DNA of 64,000 nt from Telopea speciosissima. Taxonomy: Eukaryota > Streptophyta > Magnoliopsida > Proteales > Proteaceae. The stretch lies in assembly GCF_018873765.1 (NCBI RefSeq), contig NC_057925.1, forward strand, positions 58,478,970 through 58,542,969, in the 5' to 3' direction. The position numbers and the translations under genes were made by a program. Positions 57,201 through 64,000 of this stretch are shown one piece after another. The notes below the pieces were generated by a model, which saw only the letters and a list, made by a program, of their open reading frames with translations, was not told the origin of the DNA and searched no databases. How positions within the stretch are numbered: position 1 is the stretch's first letter; each line of letters begins with the position of its first letter.

Positions 57201-57577
57201 ACACAGAGGAGGTGAAATGACTGCCTCACCCTCGTGATGCTAACTGACGCATTCTCATTGACCCGCATATGCAAGGGCCACGCTCCCCTATAGAGAACAC
57301 CTACACAAAAAAATAATAATAATAATAGTGGGTAAAACCTTAAAATGAGAGGGGGAAAAAAAGATTCGTGGAGACACATAATCCACAAAATTGTCCGACG
57401 GGTTCCCACCACTCATATAAGGCAACCGCCCCCTGCAAACACAAATAGGATGAACCAAAACAAACACAGACGGAGAAATTTTTCCTTTCCGGATTTCACC
57501 GTCTTGTTCTTCTTCTTCTTCCACTCTGCTACACACGTACAACTCAGGTCTTCGTACAAACAAGAACCTTCACGAAG

Positions 57578-58189
57578 ATGGGTATGGTGTTGGGAAAGAT
57601 TAGCGTAGAAACACCAAAGTACGAAGTCCTCCAATCCTCCACCGACTACGAGATCCGAAAGTATCCACCGACGGTAGCCGCACAAGTCACCTACGACCCC
57701 ACCGAATTCAAGGGAAACCGTGATGGCGGCTTCACCGTTCTGGCAAATTACATCGGCGCTCTTGGCGAAGCCCACAACACCAAACCAGAAAAGATTGCTA
57801 TGACAGCCCCTGTCATCACTCGATCATCGGAATCTGAGAAGATTGCTATGACGGCGCCTGTCTTCACCGCGAAGGGCGGAGATGGTGATGGGAAGAAGAT
57901 GGTTACCATGCAATTCTTATTGCCTTCAAAGTATAGCAAAGCAGAGGAAGCCCCCAAACCGACCGATGAGAGAGTGGTGATAAAGGAGGAAGGGGAGAGG
58001 AAATATGGAGTAGTGAAGTTTGCGGGAGTGGCTTCGGATGCGGTGGTGGAGGAGAAAGTGGAGAAGCTGAAGAAGAGCTTAGAGAGAGATGGGCTTAAAG
58101 TTACTGGGGAGTTCTTGCTGGCTAGGTATAACCCTCCTTGGACTTTGCCTCCTTTCAGGACAAATGAGATTATGGTCCCCATTGAGTAA
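57578..58189 (+). CDS. SOUL family heme-binding protein
   Basis: Intronless, 203 residues, closest to the Arabidopsis cytosolic SOUL protein At2g37970. SOUL/HBP proteins bind heme or other tetrapyrroles and may shuttle them; no enzyme activity is expected. Seen: VETPKYEVLQSSTDYEIRKY at the start, typical of the fold, then GGFTVLANYIG, the repeated EKIAMTAPV block, VTMQFLLPSKY, ERKYGVVKFAG, and the C-terminal ARYNPPWTLPPFRTNEIM. There is no transit peptide, so a cytosolic location is inferred. The EKIAMTAPV unit occurs twice, 48 bases apart, and the Arabidopsis protein also has repeats there. The start is the first ATG (57578); a second Met lies two codons later. A Copia element begins 325 bp after the stop. 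Confidence 0.94.
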   Translation: MGMVLGKISVETPKYEVLQSSTDYEIRKYPPTVAAQVTYDPTEFKGNRDGGFTVLANYIGALGEAHNTKPEKIAMTAPVITRSSESEKIAMTAPVFTAKGGDGDGKKMVTMQFLLPSKYSKAEEAPKPTDERVVIKEEGERKYGVVKFAGVASDAVVEEKVEKLKKSLERDGLKVTGEFLLARYNPPWTLPPFRTNEIMVPIE

Positions 58190-58513
58190 GAGATTGCAGA
58201 GTTGTATTAATCTACTTATAATCAAATCTATTTCTTCTAAAAAATGAAACTTTAAATCCTCCCTGTTCATAGTATGTTCTTCTTTTTCCATTCCGTTTTG
58301 TCTTCGAGATTTTCTGCAAGAAATTTCTTATTTAGCTCTCTTTTTGTTCCTATATTCAGCAAGAAAAGTTTAATATAAGAAACTAGAAATTTAATAAAAA
58401 GATAAAAAAAAGGAATATAACCATGAAAATGGTGCTTGGCACCAAAGTGGATAGATATTACCATTGATAAATCTCCACAAGTAGTGTAAGGTGACTAAGG
58501 TTTTGGTGAAGAG

Positions 58514-60172
58514 TGATAATCCTAGGTGCGCTGAGAGGGGGGGTGAATCAATGCCTTCAAAAATTCTTCCAAACTTAATCCCGTAACAATAACCATCACA
58601 CACAAAGATTGGTCGGGGCAGTCCCATAATTATCAATCGCACATGCACGTCTACCTCGCAACCACTGTATGGTCAGGTCTACCAGACAATGCACCACCAC
58701 TCTACAGTAAACACACTCCAAGAATACAAAAACAAAATAACAAGCACACAATACATCAAATATACGTGGTTCGGTCAAGCTGTCTACATCCACGGAGGAA
58801 TACCCGTAAGGGTTTCGTATTTTCTCAAATACTCAACTCGAATTCGACTACTACAATAGCCCAGGTGCTACAACACCTGCTTCTGACTCCACAACAACTA
58901 AATCTAGGGCTACAACCCCAATTCAATCAAGCCCCAACTTGAATGGAATTACAATATGAATATAAAAATTCAATTACAAGTTCCTCCCAATAACATGAAT
59001 AAAAATTAGGATTCTTTCAACATGAATCAAACCCTAAATATCAAATAGGACTTGTGAAACAAAAGATTACCTCTCGTTGAGTAATCCCTTGACTAACCCA
59101 CTGCTCGAAGCCTGCCTGATGTCGTGCACGATCTCCAATGTTCAAAGCATCATCTTCGATTGTTCAAGCAAGATTTTTCTTCGTTTTTGACGTTTCTATA
59201 ATTTTTTTGCTGTTTCTCACTTTTCCAGTGTGTTCTCCTTGAAAAATTATGCACTTTCAAAAAAAAACGGCGACTGATTTGGACTCCGAATGAGAGAGAT
59301 ATTGCCTTCCAAAGTTAAAAGATACAAAAATGGCAAGTGGAGGACGAATTTGTAATATCCAAAAATATTTGTGACAATCGGCAAGGCACGACTTGGGTTT
59401 CAAGATTTGCCGAGAAATTACTTTCCAAAAATTGTGACAGTTGTACAGCACTTACCCAAAACAAAATTCAAACTTCAACAACCGTACTACTCTCTTAAGG
59501 AACAATGTTATGGTGTATCGCATAGCACCGTGCACCATCAAGGGCAAGCCAATCAGAGAGCTCGTGATGAACAACATCCAACGGCCACCTTGATTCTGTA
59601 ACTTTATAAAACAATGGGACACCTCTGTTGACAGTAGCACTTCAAAAAAAAGGACCAAAAAATTGGCTAAGTATAAAACTTTTTGCCTATGCCAGATTTG
59701 CTCCATTTTTGCGCATCGACACGGAAAAATCTGTAACTTTCTCATCCAACACTGAAATGATGCGAGACCAGTTGCGTTGGAACTGCGACTCAACGAACTT
59801 TCATTTTTCATGAAGACCACTTCACCCAGAAATGCAATTAAATCTTCCAAAAATGACCTTAAAATAACTGCCATTGCACGAACCTATGAAATCACAACTT
59901 TAACAATATGAAACCTTCACCTGCTGCTTCGCCCCTTTGTCAAACACTGTATAAGGACTTAAGAAGCTGTTAAATGGTGTTCTTCAAGTACGGGTACCCC
60001 TGTAACCCTGTCAAATGACCAAAATACCCTTATAACCGTGTGGGTGACTATTTTACCATTTCAGCTCTTCCAGCTCATCAAATACCATTGCCGCATCACC
60101 AATATGGATAATAAGGTTGCCAACAATGACAACACCACTCCATCAAACCTCAGTTGACCCAGTTGACCAATA
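58514..60172 (-). repeat. 3' LTR of Copia element 2
   Basis: 1,659 bp, starting TGATAATCC on plus and ending next to a polypurine tract (taatctccccctttgg on plus). Compared with 43223-44816 it has an extra block of about 70 bp near 58690-58760. Confidence 0.88.
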
Positions 60173-60331
60173 ATCTCCCCCTTTGGAATTGTTGGCAACT
60201 CTTTACACACACACCAACTTCTCCCCCTTTGACAACAAGTACAAAGGGTCATGGAAACTCCCCCTATCCAGAAGCTCCCCCTGTATACATGCCTCCTACT
60301 GTGCAACTGGAGTGACAATTCCAAGTTTATC

Positions 60332-61929
60332 TCAGAGTCGTTCAAAACTCTCCTTAGGAAGAGATTTTGTGAAAATATCGGCGACCTGTTCTGATGTAGA
60401 GACAAAATCCAATCTCACCTCATTAGTTGTGACTTTCTCCTTCAAGAAGTGATATCGGATATCGATGTGCTTTGTCCTCGAGTGTTGTACCAGATTCTTT
60501 GAAATATTTATTGCGCTCATATTATCACACATGATAGGAATAGGTTCAGAACTGTCAATGCCATAATCTGCAACTTGTCTCTTCATCCAAATCACTTGAG
60601 TGCAACAAGCTGCCGCTACAATATATTATGCCTCTGCCGTAGACAATGAAGCAGACTCTTGCTTCTTACTGTGCCATGCAACAAGGCTTTTGCCAAGATA
60701 GAATGCACCGCCACTAGTGCTCTTCCTATCACCCACACTACCTGCCCAATCCGCATCTAAAAATGCCTTGAGAGTGAATTTAGAGGTCTTGGAATACCAT
60801 AAACCATACTCAACTATACCCCGAAGATATTTGAAAATTCGTTTAACTGCCAATAGATGTGTCTCCTTTGGGCTAGCTTGAAATCTAGCTACCAGACAAA
60901 CTGCTTGCATAATATCAGGCCTTGACGCTGTCAATTACAACAAATTGCCAATCATAGACCTGTACATTGTATGATCAACTAAGGGGGAATCATCATCTGT
61001 ACTCAGTTTGCATCCCACAACCATGGGTGTACCCATTGGTTTACTATCCTCCATCTGGAATTTCTTCAACATCTCTTTGGTATACTTCATCTGGCATATG
61101 AAAATGCCATTCTACCGTTGGCTCACCTGCAATCCCAGAAAGTATGAGAGTTCTCCGAGCATGAACATCTCGAACTCTTTCTTCATGCACTCTGCAAACT
61201 GTTTACACATTTCATCACTGTGCCCTCCAAAAATGATATCATCTACGTATACTACCACAATCAATTGACTACTGCTTTCTGTCATCACATACAGGTTGCT
61301 GTCAACCAAACCCTTTCACAGTCCCAAATGATGCAAATAAATATCAAGTCTGTAATACCAAGCTCTTGGAGCTTGCTTCAATCCATAAAGAGCCTTCTTT
61401 AGTCTACAAACCATATATGGATCCTCCCCAAGCTGAAAACCATCTGGTTGCTCTATATATACTTCCTCTTCAAGATTACCATTCAAGAAAGCTGATTTCA
61501 CGTCCATCTGATACACCTTGAAGCCCTTGTATGCCGCCAAAGCCAAGAACATCAAATGGATTCCATCCTTGCTACTGGTGCAAAAGTCTCATCAAAATCT
61601 ATTCTTTTCACCTAAGCGTAGCCCTTGCACACAAGTCTGGCTTTGTTTCTCATCACCTGACCATCTTCATTTAACTTGTTCCTAAAGACCCACTTGGTGC
61701 CAATAATGTTCTTGTCTACTGGTCTGGGAACTAACTCCCACGTGTTCTTCTCAATCTGATCCAGCTCTTCGTTCATGGCTTTAACCCAATGTTCATCTTT
61801 TCTTGCTTCATAAACGAACTTGGGTTCCACCTGTGACAATAGAGAATATATAATGGCCTTCATTTTTCTTGTCTGCATACCCGCTTTAGGATCTCCGATG
61901 ACTTGATTTGGGGGATGCACTTTTGCCAC
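60332..61929 (-). pseudogene. broken RT-RNase H region of Copia element 2
   Basis: The same motifs as element 1 are visible: [53 protein letters not shown] and CDNMSAI. They are split by stops at about 60623 (in the TEAEY motif), 60938, 61310 and 61314, and by a base loss near 61556 and a stop near 61611. Unlike element 1, the KGYA box is intact. Confidence 0.88.
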
Positions 61930-63389
61930 TTTTCAAAACTAGGTCTTCCATCTCTCTCAGTCACAGTATCAATGTCATGGGCATTTGTGTCTGCATCCTC
62001 ATGCTTTTGAACTTCCACAACTTCATCATTTACAATCGCATCATCATCAATCTCTTTAAAAGTTTGTTCTTCTAACACTACTGGTTTAGAGTGGGGTAAT
62101 GTTTCATCAATCTTCACATCTGAACTCTCTACAACTTTCCCCAACCTCTTATTGAAGCATTTGTAAGCCTTGCTCTATGAGGAATACCCTAAGAAAATCC
62201 CTTCATCTGCTCTATCGTCAAATTTTTCAAGGTTGTCTTCCTTTCTTTTGATGAAGCAGCGACTACCAAACACCCTAAAGTGTTTCACTGTGGCTCTTCT
62301 ATTAAACCATAATTCATATGGAGTCTTAGATTCTTGTGGTCTCAACAAGCACCTGTTGCCAATGTAGACAGCTGTATAGATGGCTTCTCTCCAAAAATGT
62401 TTTGCAATATTATTATCTGTAAGCATTGTCCTAGCCATTCGTTGAACTGTCCTATTCTTCCTCTCAACTACCCCATTTTGTTGAGGGGTTCTTGCTGTCG
62501 AATGCTGAATTCATATGCCATGTTCATTACAAAATTCTGTGAAAGCACTCCATGTGAACTCCTTTCCTTGGTCAGATTTGATGCACTTGATTGTTTTGCC
62601 AGTCTCATTCTCAACCCTTTTCTTGAACACCTTGAGGGAGTGTAAGGCTTCAGTTTTGTCCTTGAGAAAAAAGACCCATGTCATCCTTGAGTACTCATCA
62701 ATAAGTAACATAAAATATCTCTCTCCTCTAATTGCTTGAGTCCTCATTGGTCCACGCAAATCTGTATGAATTAAGTCTAAAGGCTTACTAGCATTATGTT
62801 CCTTTAACTTGTATATAGCCCTTGTTTGCTTACCCTTCTGGCATGGTCCACAAACATGATTCGTGAGGTTCTTGATTTTTGGAAGATCCTTAACACCATT
62901 GTTCTTGCTCAACTTGGCTAAGTTCTTGAAATTTATATGCCCAAGTCTTTTGTGCCAAAGTGTGATTTCATTCTCCTGACTAATCATGCAATTGTCATCA
63001 TTGTTCTCTGTAAGAACATACAAATTCTCATCTGTCCTGGAACCATGAGCCACTTTCTTTCCATTTTTCGTCTTCCTTATCTCAAAACCTTCCTTCATAA
63101 ATAAGATCTCATTTCCTTGGTCACATATCTGACTCACACTCAGAAAGTTATGTTTCAACCAGCTCACATACAACACCCTGCCAGATTTTATTCTTCCTTG
63201 ATCTAAGTTGACTGTTCCCTTGCCTTCAATCTTGGCCCCATCATTGTTCTCAAATCTAACTGAGCCACTTTCAACTTTATCAAGATTTAAAAATCTATCT
63301 CTTTCACCTGTCATATGAGTAGAACACCTACTGTCAAGAATCCATGGAGATGATCTTCTTTGAGCCTTAAAAGCCGTCTGAACAATCAA
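61860..63389 (-). pseudogene. broken protease-integrase region of Copia element 2
   Basis: Blocks 63389-62511, 62438-62175 and 62144-61860. The protease motif reads DSRCSTHMTG, so the glycine of the D-S-G triad is Arg. The integrase first Asp (HTDLRGPM) and second Asp (IKSDQGKEF) are present, then a stop precedes the PQQNG region. Later parts include LLRPQESKTPYELWFNRRAT and EGIFLGYSS followed by a stop. Confidence 0.85.
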
Positions 63390-63521
63390 TGATTTGTTGC
63401 TTTCTCCTGTCTTCTTCTCAATCTAAACTGCTTTTTCAGATACAGTGATGGATTTTTTGGCTTCCTTCTTTGTGAACACCTTCTTGTTCTTTGTGTGATA
63501 TTTCTTCTCCTTCTTCATAGA

Positions 63522-64000
63522 CTACCTTTGAGAGGGAAGCAAGGTCTTGGAGTTTCTTGCAATGTGACCAAGCTTATAGCATCTAAAACATTCTACATTC
63601 TGATCAACCAGTGGTGCAAACTTGTTTTTTATTTTGACAATTGCAGGCTTGGCATTCCTTCTACATTCTGTTACTCTGTGTCCATACATGTTGCAGCCAT
63701 AACAATCCCCATTGAACCTTTGAGTCTGCCAAATATTCTTCATGTAGTCTTTGGATCTCTGATAGTATATTGTAGTAAACCCATCCTCATCAATCTTCTT
63801 GTTAGCAAAATTCATAGGTCTTGAACCTCTTCTCTTCTCACTAACAAATCTGATCGGATTATGTGCAGTGCCATTCCCTTTTATCTTTACTCCCTTTGAA
63901 GAACTCTCATTCTCATAACCAAGACCAGATTTATCATTGATAGGTCTTTGTCTACTAAGAAGATCATCTAACATGCTAGCTCCATTTGATGCTTGATCAT
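63522..64000 (-). pseudogene. gag rear segment of Copia element 2
   Basis: Encodes LLSRQRPINDKSGLGYENE, the two knuckles CYGCNMYGHRVTEC and CFRCYKLGHIARNS (final Cys replaced by Ser), then a stop after LLPSQR. It continues beyond the window. Confidence 0.82.

Larger units (their letters stand above)
58514..64000 (-). mobile_element. second Ty1/Copia element of the same family, cut by the window edge
   Basis: Minus orientation. The 3' LTR is 58514-60172, then RNase H, RT, integrase, protease and the rear of gag toward 64000. The 5' end lies outside. Sequence tracks element 1 (38.0-41.8 kb) closely but has more lesions. The five bases before the LTR are AAGAG; the matching duplication would lie beyond the window. 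It has a full-length LTR where element 1 has a replaced segment. Confidence 0.92.

Noticed and set aside
57748-58182. 144-residue minus-strand open frame opposite the SOUL gene
   Set aside because: It is an antisense shadow of a clear SOUL coding sequence and shows no domain.
37031-64000. Possibility that the two Copia elements are endogenous pararetroviruses
   Set aside because: The order protease-integrase-RT-RNase H, the initiator-Met primer site, LTRs and the 5-bp duplication identify Ty1/Copia retrotransposons. No movement or coat protein is present.

Overview
This window is nuclear DNA of a flowering plant, most likely a eudicot. The evidence is spliced genes with AT-rich GT-AG introns, plant-restricted families (a DREB2 AP2/ERF factor, a SWIM-type MULE-derived protein, a SOUL heme-binding protein), and dense plant repeats (Ty1/Copia, Ty3/Gypsy-like LTR, RTE and L1 LINEs, tRNA-derived SINEs, Tourist and hAT MITEs). 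The species cannot be fixed from sequence alone.

Layout. (1) 332-12275, plus: a ten-exon organellar tRNA 2-thiouridylase (MnmA/TRMU type), with SINE, Tourist and LTR-like debris in its introns. (2) 12.7-20.6 kb: gene-free and rich in terminal-inverted-repeat elements. (3) 20739-21590, plus: an intronless DREB2F-like transcription factor. (4) 22.84-31.33 kb, minus: a gene of about ten small exons that I assembled from splice signals and phase continuity. No family was recognised. (5) 31.4-36.8 kb: repeats, a Gypsy-like LTR, and a decayed DNA-level duplicate of part of the SWIM gene found further right. (6) 36.8-45.8 kb: a 5'-truncated RTE LINE split by a 7.8-kb Copia element with an exact 5-bp target duplication. 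(7) 48243-54801, plus (leader from about 46.2 kb): a domesticated MULE-derived SWIM zinc-finger gene. One of its introns holds an L1 remnant that itself carries a hAT MITE. (8) 57578-58189, plus: an intronless SOUL heme-binding protein with a foldback MITE in its upstream region. (9) 58514 to the window end: a second, more decayed copy of the same Copia family, also on minus, entering from its 3' LTR.

The host genes do not form an operon or pathway; they are unrelated neighbours separated by transposon-filled DNA. I found no evidence of a novel defence or biosynthetic system. The most interesting items are the hidden minus-strand gene, the nested Copia-in-RTE insertion with a chimeric LTR, the intron-retaining SWIM pseudogene fragment, and several MITEs and SINEs whose ends and target duplications can be read directly.
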